DNA of 64,000 bases, from NCBI GenBank assembly GCA_023374025.1, contig SIJG01000137.1, forward strand, positions 194,114 through 258,113, written 5' to 3'. A program made the position numbers and the translations under genes. Below, in pieces: positions 11,803 to 23,025 of the stretch. Source of the stretch: Heterodera schachtii. Taxonomy: Eukaryota > Nematoda > Chromadorea > Rhabditida > Heteroderidae. The first letter of the stretch is position 1, and every line of letters begins with the position of its first letter. The notes beneath the pieces are model-generated. The model worked only from the letters and a program-made list of their open reading frames with translations. It was not told the origin of the DNA and searched no databases.

Positions 11803-12810
11803 GGGCATTGGACACGAACTGTGTGCCCAAATGCGAGTGGCCGATTTTGACCGAGCGCTCGACCGATCGTCTGAGTTGGGGGCCATGACCGTGTCAAATC
11901 AGCTTAAGGCACTGTTGGCTGTGTTCATTTTGCGTCAGCTCAATTCCAACACTGCCGCCCGTCAAATGGTCAACACCATCATAAAAGCCGATTCGGGACA
12001 GGAGTGGGTCGTTTTCATTGGAAATCGTGGCAATTTGCTCCCAGCAACGGCTTTGCCAACGACCTGTGAAATTCGCACCGTACTGGAATGCCAAATTGTG
12101 AATTGTAAAGTTGCTAATCAGGCACTGGCACTTAGAAATTTCACTAATTTGATGTTGGAACCGCCGGTGATGACATTCGAAGGGGCAGAGAGTGAAAAAT
12201 GGCAGCAAATATTTGGTCAGGCTCCCTGGATTCTAGAGACCATCCGGGCCAAGTTCGTGCACCGTTTGCCGATGGTGGAAACGCCGCGGGTCATAATCGG
12301 TGACTTTACGGCCCAACAACTCAACTCCGAAATGACGGACACAGCGCTGGTGACTTCCGTGGAGGATGGCCTGGCAGGAATTGTGCGCCAATTTGCAAGC
12401 GTCATTTTGTCCTCAAAAGTGCGCGCCGTTCTCGTTGTGCTTGGCCGTGACGCACTGCTCTCAGGGGAGACGATCGACACAATCACCGAATATGTCAAAC
12501 GCATCAAAGGATTGTGCCTTCGTTACCAGGACATTCAAATTCTATGGGCCATCCCACCATATGTCCACACCCAAAAAGTGGCATATGATCAGGTTTTGGA
12601 GGCACTTTTGACATTGACGTAAATTGTCCCATTCAAATGGCCTTTGTGACGCGAAATGGACGTTCATTGGCCGAAATTTTCCGTTACGGCGGTACTCACA
12701 ATGGACAATACGTAAATCAAACCGGGATTTTGACTGACGCGGGAATCAAGGCCGTCCTTATCTGGTTGTATAATGTGGCAAATTTCCCGGGAGAGCGAGA
12801 GATGGGACGA
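11705..12810 (+). pseudogene. Gypsy-1 post-pol ORF, possibly SGNH-hydrolase-like
   Basis: An open frame overlaps the end of integrase (11705-12622, ~305 aa) and continues after a frame change near 12600 in a frame running through 12966 (AFVTRNGRSLAEIFRYGG...). It is not Gag, Pol or a typical fusion glycoprotein. Faint SGNH-type landmarks occur in order: VIIGDFTAQ (GDS position), VLVVLGRDALL (GxND position), ILWAIPPY, then THNGQYVNQTGILTDAGI near the C-terminus (catalytic His region). The nucleophile Ser is absent. A hydrophobic tract (12810-12966) follows. GDSL-type ORFs after pol are known from bdelloid rotifer Gypsy elements. The function assignment is weak. Confidence 0.45.
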
Positions 12811-13605
12811 AGTTTAAATTTTGACTTTATTCTGGCATTCTGTTTATTTTTTGTCTTTTTCCCAAATTTGTTTCCCATCTTCTCAGACTTTATGATTTTG
12901 GATTTTTTCCTCTCCTCCGATATTTTAATTGTAATTGTGCTTTTATTTAAATTGGTCTTCTCATAAATTGTTGGATTTGATCAAAAGTGTGAATTGGACG
13001 TGTTTCCCAAATTTGAAGCGGTTTTGAATCCAAGCAATTTCCCAAATTGTCTTTCCATCCAATCCCACACCGCAAATTTATTTTGACAAAATCTATTTTG
13101 TCACCACCTATATTTGGCATTTTGTTTGTAAAAAACGGCAATACTGTACTTAAATTGCGCCGTAATTTTGAAATTTGAAATTTAAATCATTCGAACTTAT
13201 AAAAAAATGAATAGGTAAATTTAAAAAAAACTATAATTTTTCTCCATAGATTATCCAAGGGTTACACGGGTCCGGGAATTTGAACTAAAACGCAAGGATT
13301 TGTAATTAAAAATTTTGACTCGAAGCAAATAAAATTTATATTAAAAAACTCCTGAAGGCCGAGTAAAATCAAGAGTTTAGCGGCACTTACAATAGTGACG
13401 ACATGTGCTGTCGACCCCATACAGTACTCCGGACGCTTGTCAACCGAAACCAAACGGGACCCAGAAAAACAGGCAAAGTGTGATTTGAAAGAGGGGGATG
13501 TATTGAAACGAAAGTTTTTGGCGGAAAATTTCAGTTCGAATTTCCTGGTTTTTTGCTGTGATGCTGTTTTTTTTTTCTAAAGTAACGACAAAAAATTGTC
13601 ATAAC

Positions 13606-14859
13606 TAGGGATGGGAATTTAAGTCAAATGACTTTTTTTTGCTGGCTCTAAATGACCTTAAAATGACTTCAAAAGTATTCTACACTTTGTTTGAAGCTTC
13701 TAACACACATTTTTTTTGTGATTTTTTATGACTTTTTTGAGTTTTTGCGACTTTTTTTCGTGCTTTTTGGCATTTTGAGGCAAAATTTGAATTTTTGTGA
13801 TGAAAATTGCGAAAAATAAGTTAATCTTCGAGACGGAACTGAAATTTCACGGTCGGGGTCGTTTTCGCGCCGCCGTTTTCGCGCTGCCGTTTTCGCGCCA
13901 CCGTTTCGCGCCGCCATTTTCGGGCCAGGGACGTTTTCGCGCCGCCGTTTTCGCGCGGTTGCATATATGTAACAAAATACGTCTATTAGAGAAAATTCTT
14001 TTTTTTTTTTTTTACTAAATTCGGAAGTCGGAAATCGGAATTCCGACCCCAAAACGTCGGAAACCGGAAGCCGGAAACCGGAAAATTTTAAAAAGTTTTT
14101 TGGGGCTAATTAATTTATGCCGCTGATCAAGTAAATTAGTTCCAGGCCCTGCTGATCCAAATCTGAAATCAGGTTTCAATTAGGGCATCGCTATGGCCGC
14201 AGAATCCCTGCGTATCTGGGATTCTGAACCAGGCTGGGGGAGATCAGGTTCGAATCACGCTGGAGGAAAAGATTATTTTGGATATTTTCTTAAACTCATT
14301 AGACTATTATTAAGCTCTCAAAAGGGTTTATGACTTTTTCAAAAATTCAAGCCATTTTTCACAAATTTTTTGTCCATATTTTAGCGTTTTTGTCCATATT
14401 TCGTCCATATTTTGCGTTTTTTCTATTATAATCCATTTTTTGGATTTTTTGTCCATATAAATCCGGTCCCAAATTATAATGCTAAAAACGCACTGGCGCG
14501 AAAACGGTGGCGCGAAAACGGCGGCGCGAAAACGTCCTGGCCCGGAAATTTCGTATACCATAAGGACTCAAATGAAGGAAATGAAAAATAAAAAATAAAA
14601 TAAAAATCTGGCGGTGTAACACTTTTGAATATTTTTTTTCCCTTAAAATTAGTCGTTTTTAAATTACTTTAATCGTTTTTAATTACTTTCTTCGAAGAAT
14701 GTTTAAAACGGCTTTTGGGTTTAATTACATTTGGCTAATTTTCAGGACTTTTTTGGATTTATTTAGTGCTTTTTTGGCAATTTTATGTGACTTTTTTGGT
14801 TATTTTTTCACTTTTTTGCATTTTTCGTGACTTTTTGGCGGTTTTTCATGACATCCCTC
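13606..14859. mobile_element. hAT-like element with 8-bp TSD GTCATAAC
   Basis: Starts TAGGGATGGGAATTT and ends ACATCCCTC; the same 8 bases GTCATAAC flank both sides (13598-13605 and 14860-14867). The outer zones repeat GACTTTTTT and GTGCTTTTTT. A second inverted-repeat structure is nested inside (13838-14552). No transposase frame, so non-autonomous. Confidence 0.82.
13838..14552. repeat. Nested inverted repeat built of GGCGCGAAAACG words
   Basis: The left arm (13838-13960) reads GAAATTTC followed by several CGTTTTCGCGCCGC copies. The right arm (14488-14552) is its complement and ends GGCCCGGAAATTTC. It lies inside the hAT-like element at 13606-14859 and is probably an independent insertion. 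No target duplication was found. Confidence 0.6.
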
Positions 14860-14867
14860 GTCATAAC

Positions 14868-15512
14868 TAGAATGCTCATTTTGCAGCATATGCTGTTTTT
14901 TTTGTTGCTAACTTTGGGCGTGATAATAAGCATGAAAAACGCATTTCTAACTTGGTTTGAGGCGCTTCTAAGTCCACTTTTTTCATGCTGTTTTTTGCTG
15001 ATTTCTCGATTTTTTCATTGTGCTGATTTGCCATTTTGATGCATTTTTTTGCTTTTTCGTTATTTTGAGCAATTTTTTTAAATATCTTCGGCAATTTTCA
15101 AAAAATTTATTAACAAAAATGCAATAAAAAGGAAAATACACCCCTAAGAAGCGATCCGAAAATTTTCAAAAAAATACACCCCTAAGAAATGAAAAATTTT
15201 ATCAAAAATAATTCATCTCCAAAATTTGTTTTTATTTTTTTGACAAGATTTTGATTTTTTAAAATGATGTATTATCTCATTACCATTTTTTGCACCTATT
15301 TTGGAGGTTTTTATAATCAGGGAGCAAATAAACGTTTTTTTGACGACTTTTTTCAATTTTTGGTGCCTTTAATCTCTTAATTTTTATGCTTTTTTCCATT
15401 TTTTGTGCTGATTTTGCCTTTTTTGTGCTTTTTTCATGCTTATTTTGGAAAAATTTCGTGCTGTTTACAGTGCTTAATCGGTGATTTTTTGTGCTGAAAA
15501 ATGAGCACTCTA
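14868..15512. mobile_element. hAT-like element, TGCTGTTTTT words
   Basis: Terminal repeats TAGAATGCTCATTTTGCAG and (complement of the right end) TAGAGTGCTCATTTTTCAG. It abuts the right target duplication of the preceding element. Subterminal GTGCTGTTTTTTGCTG words occur at both ends, with two TACACCCCTAAGAA cores near 15140-15185. Its own target duplication is not clear. Confidence 0.7.
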
Positions 15513-16138
15513 CTTATGTTAAATTTGATAAATTTATTTGAACTTTTCCAAGCTAATAGAGAAAAAGCTTGGCTATCGAATGGTACTAAGAATGGATGAA
15601 TGAATTAATTAATAAACAACATAAACAATAAAATTTTAAAAAATATAAAAAGTCACACACAGAAAAATCAACATATTGTATTGCCATAAATTTGAAACTT
15701 TGGAAGTTTTTGGTAGCAGTTTTACACAAAAATGGCCATTTTTGAGGATTTTTCCCAAAAAATCAGCAAAATTTCTCAAAAAACAGCAAAAATCAGTAAA
15801 TCAGCATCTCAAAAAATAAATCATCTTTGACCCCTCGAAAAGCATCAAAATGATGATAAATCAGCACATCTGGCTACCCTGTTTTAAATGCGCTATTCTC
15901 GACTTGCGGCAATTTAAATCCGCGACCGTGGGATTTTCTTCCCGCTCTCCAAACCTATTCTACACTCGGAAATCATCAAGAATTGGTGTCCCGACGAAAA
16001 AAATATTAAAAATTTGGAAGGCATTTTTTCTAGGCTTAAAAAATGCGCTAACCTCGATTCTGAACTCAGATTTTAAGCGGGCATTGGTACTTTTAAACAA
16101 ATTTTTCCAAAAAAATTTTCTAAAAGTGGGGGCGGAGA
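15513..16138. other. AT-rich repeat remnants
   Basis: No gene. Contains TGTCCCGACGAAAAA and TCTGAACTCAGATTTTA (15985-16080), words shared with the palindromic repeats at 30330-30990, so it is probably a decayed copy of that family. Confidence 0.4.
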
Positions 16139-16733
16139 CCATCGGCAGTAGGTACTTCCGGGTTTTGCCACCCCCCTTAAATTTTTTTTCTAGGCTAATT
16201 TTTGATATTGATCACGTTTAATTTTAGCTACAACGTGAGTTACATGAAATTTTACGTGAAAAACTTAAAAAGGCAATAGTGCCGATAGTGCCTCCCCTTT
16301 TCAAAAAAAATTTCAATTTTTTTTTCACAAAGTAAAGTCTTTTAGGGGTTTTTACGGTCGGAGAATCCGATTCCTATATCCCTTTCGACACAATTCGAAC
16401 CTCGAACCCAAATTCGAACAAAAAGTCAAAACTTGCGAATTTTTCTAGTTTCGAATTTTTGGTTCAAAACCGGCTTAAATGTAAGGAAACGAGCTAAAAG
16501 CAATCAATAAAGAGATTTTACGAAATATTCTTGCCTTTATGCCAACTACATATTATATTTTTGTTTTCAAATTTTGAATTTTTCACGTAAAATTTCACGT
16601 AACTCACGTAAAATATGTTGTAGCTATAATTAAACGCCAGATTCGTGATCAGCATCAAAAATTATCCTAGAAAAAATTTTTAGAAAAAATTTTCAGGGGG
16701 GGTGGCAAAACCCGGAAGTACCCGGCAGTATTA
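16139..16733. repeat. Palindromic (fold-back) repeat, CGGCAGTA ends
   Basis: The left arm (about 16139-16260) and right arm (about 16600-16733) are inverted copies. Both contain TACTTCCGGGTTTTGCCACC, a GATCACG motif and an ACGTGAAATTTTACGTGAAA stretch. Ends resemble those at 29852-30337. Confidence 0.7.
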
Positions 16734-17335
16734 CTAAAGATTTGCATCAAAATTTTCTCGCTGACTTGGTAAAAGACAAACAAATTTTTAGGGTTTTTTG
16801 AATATGTTTTCAAAAATTATGGGTAATTTTGGGTCCAGAAATTCGGGCAGACTTGAAAAACATTTTAAAATTTAACAAATACGGCACTTTTTTAGTCCCA
16901 TTAGTAACAAAAACGGCACTTTCAGTCCCATTCCCGGAAAATGTAACAAAAACGGCACTTTTTATTCCCATTCATGGTCAATAGTTTTCAAAAACCCGAT
17001 CTCTAAAATCGAGCACTATAAAAATGCACCGAAACTGCCAGAAAAAATTTATAAAAATTTAAATTAACATTTGAAAAAATTATCTTAGAAATTGTAAACT
17101 TTTCGGCAATGGTAAAGATTATTGGTCCAGAAAATTTTTTTAAAATAAGTTTTGAGAAAATTATTTTCAGAGGTAATCCGAGGCGCTTAGTACGAATCTG
17201 GCCTTATCAGGCTCAATTTCGAACCCCGAACCCGGATTTGAACATTTTTTGAAAATTTAAAATTCTCATTTTTTTTTTGTTGCAAATATTGCTTGTTGAA
17301 TGCAGCCAATGTCTTTTTCGGGTAATAGTGGAGAA
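16734..17335. other. Intergenic AT-rich sequence
   Basis: No gene seen. A short tandem of AACAAAAACGGCACTTT(T) words occurs at about 16880-16970. Confidence 0.4.
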
Positions 17336-19019
17336 GGCTACCCGACATTTGAGGATTTAACATTTGAGGACCCTACATTTGAGGACCCGACTTTTGAGGA
17401 TCCCGACATTTGAGGACCCGACATTTGCGGATATTCCCGACATTTGAGGATCCGACTTTTGAGGACCCGACATTTGAGGACATACACAATTTCAAAAAAA
17501 TAAATGAAAATTTTTATTTTTTTAGTTATTCGTTATTTGGATCATCCAAGTGTTTAAATCTTATGCGTAGATATGGGATTTTTATGTTTTTACATATTTT
17601 TTCTACGCGTTCGTTATGGCGAGAGAAGCCCAAAAAAGCATTTTCTCCGAGCATTTTTATTTAGAGCTACTTATAAAAAATAAAAACCGCCGGACCCTAA
17701 TATGCTTCTTTTCTTGAAAAAACTTACTCAAAATCTGTTAACAAATCGCATTAAATACAAAAAATTTTCCCTGGTGGCGCCTTCAGCACCATCGGACCCT
17801 CCTACGCCCTCAAAAATGTTTGAAAAAAGCGCGCCGCAAAAAAGCCGACTTTTTAGGATATACACAATTCAAAAAAATAAATGAAATTAAATCATTATAA
17901 AAAAGAGAAAAAGCCTTTCCCAAGAGCCAACGGGTGCAATGTGTCAAAAAGCATTAAGGACAACCGAATAATTAAATATTTTGACAGCACAAATAATGAA
18001 TTCAAATTTAATTTTGGAGATTAACAGCCTTTTTCTTTCTTAATGATTTACAAGGCATCCTAATATTCAATTTGCTCAGACTAACAGCAATTGAACACGA
18101 TATAAATTATATTACCAGCTGGGAAGCTCCTGTCAATCTTTGATCATTTTGGATCGCATTTAACACAAAAAGTTTGTAAATTAAATGTATTTAAAGATAC
18201 ATGAACTTTTTTGCCTTTCCCCAAAAAAAATGCCATTCATTAGTGATGTGAAAATCTTTCACTCCAAAAAGGTGAAAGCGAAATCAAACCCTGCTGGAAA
18301 CTGGAAGTTGTCATAAATCGAAATTTAAAAAAAAATAAAAATATAATAAATTTAATAATTCATTGATTTTCATGAAATTATTCTAATGCGATTTGTTAAC
18401 AGATTTTGAGCAAATTTTTTCAAGAAAATATGCATTTTAGGGTCGGGCGGTTTTTATTTTTTTATAAGTAGCCCTAAATAAAAATGTTCTGAGAAAATAT
18501 TTTGGGTTCTCTCGCCATAACTAACGAATAGAAAAATAGGATTTAAAATTCCGGGCTCTGTTCTAAAAACAAATCTTGTCTCTGTATGTTTTTTTCTTTC
18601 TCGAATACTATCCCCTGAGTTGGTTCAACTCATTCAATCCGCTCTCCTTTCTTCACAACAATAATTAATGACTCTGATATTAAAAAGTATTATAAATTCA
18701 TTCTTGTTTTGACTTGTCGTCCTAACAATGATTCCACATGTTAATAGAAAAAAGGGGATCTTCATGAATTACCAAAACACAACTACTATTTAATGAAGTA
18801 GTTAATCTTAAATTTTTTTGAATATGAAACTTTCCAAAATAATCAAAGATTGATAAGGGCTTACCAGCATTTTGCTTCCCTGGCCCTCGGGAATGGCTTT
18901 TTCTCTTTTTTATAATGATATAAATAAAATTTTCATTCATTTTTTTTTTAAATTGTGTATATCCTCAAATGTCGGGTCCTCAAAAGTCGGGTCCTCAAAT
19001 GTCGGGAATATCCGCAAAT
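17336..19019. mobile_element. Fold-back element with CGACATTTGAGGA words
   Basis: Outer zones repeat CCCGACATTTGAGGA (17340-17482, complemented at 18961-19017). Long inner inverted arms also match (about 17595-17770 against 18380-18530). The left tip GGCTACCCGAC is the same as in the element at 25885. The centre retains a decayed version of the captured exon seen there (18570-18700). The right tip is degenerate and no TSD was found. Confidence 0.68.
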
Positions 19020-19223
19020 GTTAATTTGAAAAAAATACATTTTTTTGGCTTTTTCTGGATCCGATACCCGGTTGAAAAACTCGGACCCGGCTTTTCTGGA
19101 GCCGGCAATATCCTGACCCGGTTTTTGCCAAAATACCCCGGACTCGTCTAACCCTATTTAAATGAATGCATTTAAAACACTTTGTTAAATAGACAAAAAT
19201 AATAGTTCAACATTTTTAAATAC
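19020..19223. other. Short spacer
   Basis: Nothing recognised except a few GGACCCGG/ATACCCGG words around 19060-19140. Confidence 0.3.
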
Positions 19224-19231
19224 AATATTAG

Positions 19232-19857
19232 TAGGGATGGGATTTTTAGTTTTTTAATTATTTTTTCTGCGGCTTTAACTCGACGAGAAATGCACGAAAA
19301 ACACATTCTTTTTCGAAAAATTTTCGTTTTTAGTGCCACTATTCATCACTAGGAATCACTATTTTGGAGCTTTGCCACTAAAAAAAACTATTTTGGAAGT
19401 TGGCCACTAAAATAATTTTTTGCCACTATTTTGGCGTTTCGTCATTATTTTTGCCACTATTTTGGCATTTTTGGAAAACTAACAAAAATTGCAATAAAAA
19501 CGAAAAATACACCCCTAAGAATCGACCTAAAAAATTTTCAAAAATACACCCCTATGAATCGACCTAAAAATTTTCAAAAATACACCCCTAAGAATTGGAA
19601 AAATTTCACAAAAATTCTTCCCCCAATTTTTTTTCTTGTTCAATATTTGCTAAGAAAATATTTTGTAACTGCAATCAGTGAATAAAATCTTTTTCCTTAA
19701 TTTTAAATTATTTTCAAATTAAAAATAGTCTATTTAAAAAATTACACCCCTAAATTTAGAACTTTTTCGCCACTATTTTTGCCACTATTTTGGCATTTTT
19801 TGGTCACTATTTAGTTAATTATTTTGGGATTTTTTATCACTAAAAATCCCATCCCTA
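19232..19857. mobile_element. hAT-like element with perfect 8-bp TSD AATATTAG
   Basis: 626 bp, starting TAGGGATGGGATTTTTAGT and ending with its near-perfect complement (CACTAAAAATCCCATCCCTA). Flanked by identical AATATTAG at 19224-19231 and 19858-19865. The interior is built of CACTATTTTGGCATTTTT words and three TACACCCCTA(A/T)GAA cores (19508-19595). No coding capacity. This is the cleanest member of the group and defines its ends. Confidence 0.9.
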
Positions 19858-19865
19858 AATATTAG

Positions 19866-20523
19866 TTAAAAAAATTAATTAAAAAAATGCTTTATTTTGA
19901 CGAAAAGTTTTAGTGACGTAACCTTCGGCCAACATTTTTTTTTGCTTTAGACAAATGAACTTTTTTTTACTAAATAAAAAAATCATTTATAGTAATCAAA
20001 TGATAGACGGATATGGGCTAAAAAGCAAAAGAAAGTAAAGAAAAAAGGAAAAAAAATCCCCAAAAAAGAAATAAAATGACCAAATAAATGGTAGAAAAAC
20101 GGTGCTGACAATGAGCCGTTGTGAAATGCATCATCGATGAAATACCCATAACTTTGCTCAAAACCAACCAAATTTTTATAGCTCTAATTCTCTATTAGGC
20201 TGCAAAATTCAAAAAATTTAAGTGTTTCAAAAATTACGGCCAAAAATGTTTGAAAACCTGCTTCCTTGTGTACTTTTGTCCATAAGTTTGTTCAAACTTG
20301 GAGAAATTTTTTGAAATTTTGTAGGCTATTAGAAAACAATTAGCTACCGAATGAAATTATTAATTTAAAATTTGGTTGCTTTTGAGCAAAGTTATGGGTC
20401 CTTTTTTGTTAAAAATTTTTCATTTGATTGTTTTTTTATAACGCCTTTTTCGATGCTTTTTTTTTATAAAAATATAGCACCGAAAAAGCTCCTCTCAATT
20501 TCACTGTTCGTCTTTCACTCTCT
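19866..20523. other. AT-rich intergenic with inverted repeat
   Basis: No gene. 20135-20200 (CCCATAACTTTGCTCAAAA) is complemented at about 20370-20400 (TTTTGAGCAAAGTTATGGG), so this is another fold-back with ~40-bp arms. Confidence 0.45.
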
Positions 20524-20880
20524 TCAATTCTTCTTCCATTTGAGCTTTGCCTGCTCACACGGGTCCGGCAACTGCTTCACTTTTTTGGCATCATTCTTCG
20601 GCACTTTAGCATACTTTTTGTTGAGTTCGGCATCATCTTTCTTCTCCATTTTATCATACTTTTCTTTGTATGCCACAAAACCTTTGCCCAATTGTTGTTC
20701 ATATGTGCCAATTGGAAATTCATTTATAAAAAATGAACCCAAATAAAATTTTGCAGTCATTATAGAATAACTTTTTAAATTATACAATCCCTTCTGAATT
20801 AAATTTGCATTGTTATAATCTTTTTTATAATTTTTTCCAGCATCACAAATATTTCCAAAATCTGTGCAAATGTTTTTTTT
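20524..20880 (-). CDS. Terminal exon of a small Cys-containing protein (5' part missing)
   Basis: An open exon of 119 codons on the minus strand, entered after an AG at 20881-20882 and ending at the stop at 20524. The translation starts KKNICTDFGNICDAGKNYKKDY and ends CEQAKLKWKKN. It is lysine-rich with three cysteines and has coding-like composition, unlike the surrounding AT-rich repeat. The ATG and any signal peptide would lie upstream, where the fold-back repeat at 20935-21362 now sits, so the gene may be disrupted. Family not recognised; perhaps a secreted protein like its neighbour at 21395. Confidence 0.45.
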   Translation of the reverse strand, partial: KKNICTDFGNICDAGKNYKKDYNNANLIQKGLYNLKSYSIMTAKFYLGSFFINEFPIGTYEQQLGKGFVAYKEKYDKMEKKDDAELNKKYAKVPKNDAKKVKQLPDPCEQAKLKWKKN

Positions 20881-20934
20881 CTCAATTATTGAAAATTTTA
20901 ATTAATTGAATATATTAATATAATTAATTTCGTT

Positions 20935-21362
20935 GAGTCACACCCAACTAATCCATACCCAACTCATCCAAACCCAATTCATCCAAACCCAATTCATCCA
21001 AACCCAATTCATCCAAACCCAATTCATCCATACCCAACTCATCCAAACCCAATTCATCCATACCCAACTCATCCAAACCCAATTCATCCATATCCAATTC
21101 ATCCATACCCAACTCATTCACAACACGACACGGGTCGTCGTGTGGCATTTTTAGTCTAGACATTTTTAATGCGGTCTTGTTTGTGGCACTTTTATATTGT
21201 GCGGTCTTGGTCATGGAATGTTTATGCGGTCTTGGTCTGGAATTTTTTGCATTGTGCGGTCTTAGTCGTGGCATTTTTATGCATGGATGAGTTGGATATG
21301 GATGAGTTGGGTATATGGATGAATTGGGTATGGATAAGTTGGGTTTAGATGATTGGGTTTAC
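20935..21362. repeat. Fold-back with ACCCAA(C/T)TCATCC tandem arms
   Basis: The left arm is about twelve copies of a 15-bp word (CATCCAAACCCAATT and variants, 20940-21120). The right arm (21280-21362) is a shorter array of the complement. The ~150-bp centre repeats GTGCGGTCTTGGTC. Frames through it encode only repeated peptides. Lies between two minus-strand genes. Confidence 0.75.
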
Positions 21363-21394
21363 CCAATAAAGTTGTTATATTATTTAAATTTTAT

Positions 21395-22549
21395 TCACTT
21401 GCCAAGTCCGAATTCCTCAGCCAATTCCCACATCTCCACGAGAATATTATAATCATTTTTTTGTTCTTCAATTTCATTTTTTGTAATTTTTACTTCAATA
21501 AAATGTTTTTTAAATTGTTTATCAAATTCGTTCATTTTTTCCCCATACAATTTCAAAAGGTTATCATCAGAGTGCTCTTGACAATTCAATTTATTATCCT
21601 CCGTGCTTTCATAGGGCTTTTGACAATCCCATTTTTCAATCATGTGACCAAAATCAAAATCTTCAACTTCTTTCTCATTCGCAAATTGTACCTAAAGTTT
21701 TCATTTTTTTAAAAAATAAAATTTGTTCAAAAAAAATTCTGCTCGGAAGGGAATAATAATTTTAAAAAACCACCTGATTTTTTATACTTTCTAATCTGTT
21801 GCCTTTGCCCCATAAGAATAAGTCCCGGAACACTGCTTTGATCACTTCCATTGCTGAGCTCATTTGGAGTTCGCGTTTCTCAATTAGAAAGATTGGCTTC
21901 ACAAAATGGCATTTCAATGGATTTTCTGTAAATTTTTAAAATAAAATATTGAATGACCATTCTCTTTAAATTTCTTTATTTTTTTTGTGCCTGTAATTTT
22001 GGCTAATTAAATAAATTTTCAATTTTTAAATTTTTACTAACCAATTTTCTTCTCCATTTTATGAGTTTTTTGCGATCCGTTTGAACTTGTGCATTCTTCA
22101 ACTTCTCCTCCAGTTTTTTGGCATTTTTTGCGCTCCTCCCATTCTTTCACATATTCATCAGCTGCAGTTGCCATCATTTTCCATTGGAGACAAAATTTGA
22201 GCAAATCGTCGTTTGATTCGATTCCAATGCCAATTGGCAATGGGTTCAATTTAAATGCCTTGGGGTTCGAATTAATTGACTCCGATAAATTACTTATGTT
22301 ACATTCCCATTTCTCAATCATAAGAAGCCAATAGATTCTTTTGCTGATTTGTATTGCTTTTTCCATGTCCTCCTCCTCCGTTGTGCCATCTTCGATCACT
22401 TCAAATTGGCACTGCTGATCAATGTGCTCATTTGGAGTTAACGGTTCTTTCAACTTTTCATCTTTCTCGTACATTCCATTTGCAACATTGACAATTTCGA
22501 CCATAATGATCAGAAGAAGGGACAGTTGGATGAAAGTGATTTGGCACAT
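21395..22549 (-). CDS. Secreted protein with a duplicated MIEKW-Cys module, 3 exons
   Basis: Exon model on the minus strand: 22549-22042, 21925-21774, 21691-21395 (957 nt, 318 aa). Borders are G|GTTAGT...TTACAG|AA and CAG|GTGG...TTTAG|GT; phases 1 and 0 keep the frame open throughout. Residues 1-24 form a classical signal peptide (MCQITFIQLSLLLIIMVEIV), with no later membrane span, so a secreted product is likely. Two related modules are visible. The first (about residues 60-150) has MIEKWEC then SNDDLLKFCLQW. The second has MEVIKAVFRDLF, then MIEKWDC, then SDDNLLKLYGEK, with Cys, Trp and Lys spacing repeated. The family is not recognised. In a plant-parasitic nematode such a protein would be an effector candidate, but that is inference. 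Confidence 0.7.
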
Positions 22550-22559
22550 TTTATAATTA

Positions 22560-23025
22560 AAAAAATACAGTTAGGTATGTCTTTCAAATTTATTATTTAA
22601 TTTTTTTATTTAAAATGACACTTTATTTATTATTATTGGATCAATATGAATGAAATTGCCAACATTTTACAAGCATTTCACGTGCGCCACAAATGCACAA
22701 CATCAATTTTTTTCAAATAATATTTACATTAACCTACAAAAATAAAATATGCTTCCATATCCATCGGAGGAACATGCTGGGTGTCGCAGAGGGTGCCGTC
22801 AGAATTTATTCCGGGTTATCCAAAATTAAATTTTTTCGACCAGAAAATTTTCGAAAAGCCAATACTAACTAAACCCGTGGTTCTCCAGATTTCTCTTTTA
22901 TTTTATATCTACTGCCTATTTGAGAGGAAAAATTCAATGAAACTTTTTTAAATTTATTTTATTATTTTTTTCGATAACTTTTTGCTCTCTTTCTTTCTAA
23001 TATTTCGTTTTTCTCGAACAGGGGC
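22560..23025. other. Upstream region of the secreted-protein gene
   Basis: Probable 5' flank of the minus-strand gene ending at 22549. No element ends or further exons recognised. Confidence 0.35.

Larger units (their letters stand above)
6412..13498 (+). mobile_element. Gypsy-1: decayed Ty3/Gypsy element with extra ORF
   Basis: Order gag, protease, RT, RNase H, integrase (core then GPY/F-like end), then an additional ORF. All domains are on the plus strand but spread over at least eight frame changes. Integrase after RNase H is the Ty3/Gypsy order. A purine run (GAAAGAGGGGGATG, ~13484-13498) could be a polypurine tract, but I could not find matching LTRs around 5.4-6.4 kb and 13.0-13.6 kb, so outer borders are tentative. 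Most likely a non-autonomous relic. Confidence 0.8.

Noticed and set aside
11676..12507. Minus-strand frames opposite the post-pol ORF
   Set aside because: No domain and no conserved start; shadows of the plus frame.
5400..13600. LTRs of Gypsy-1
   Set aside because: I compared the flanks by eye (5.4-6.4 kb against 12.97-13.6 kb) and found no direct repeat of LTR length. The element may be truncated or its LTRs too diverged.
20948..21274. Asp/Leu-repeat protein on minus
   Set aside because: Product of the 15-bp tandem repeat in the fold-back.
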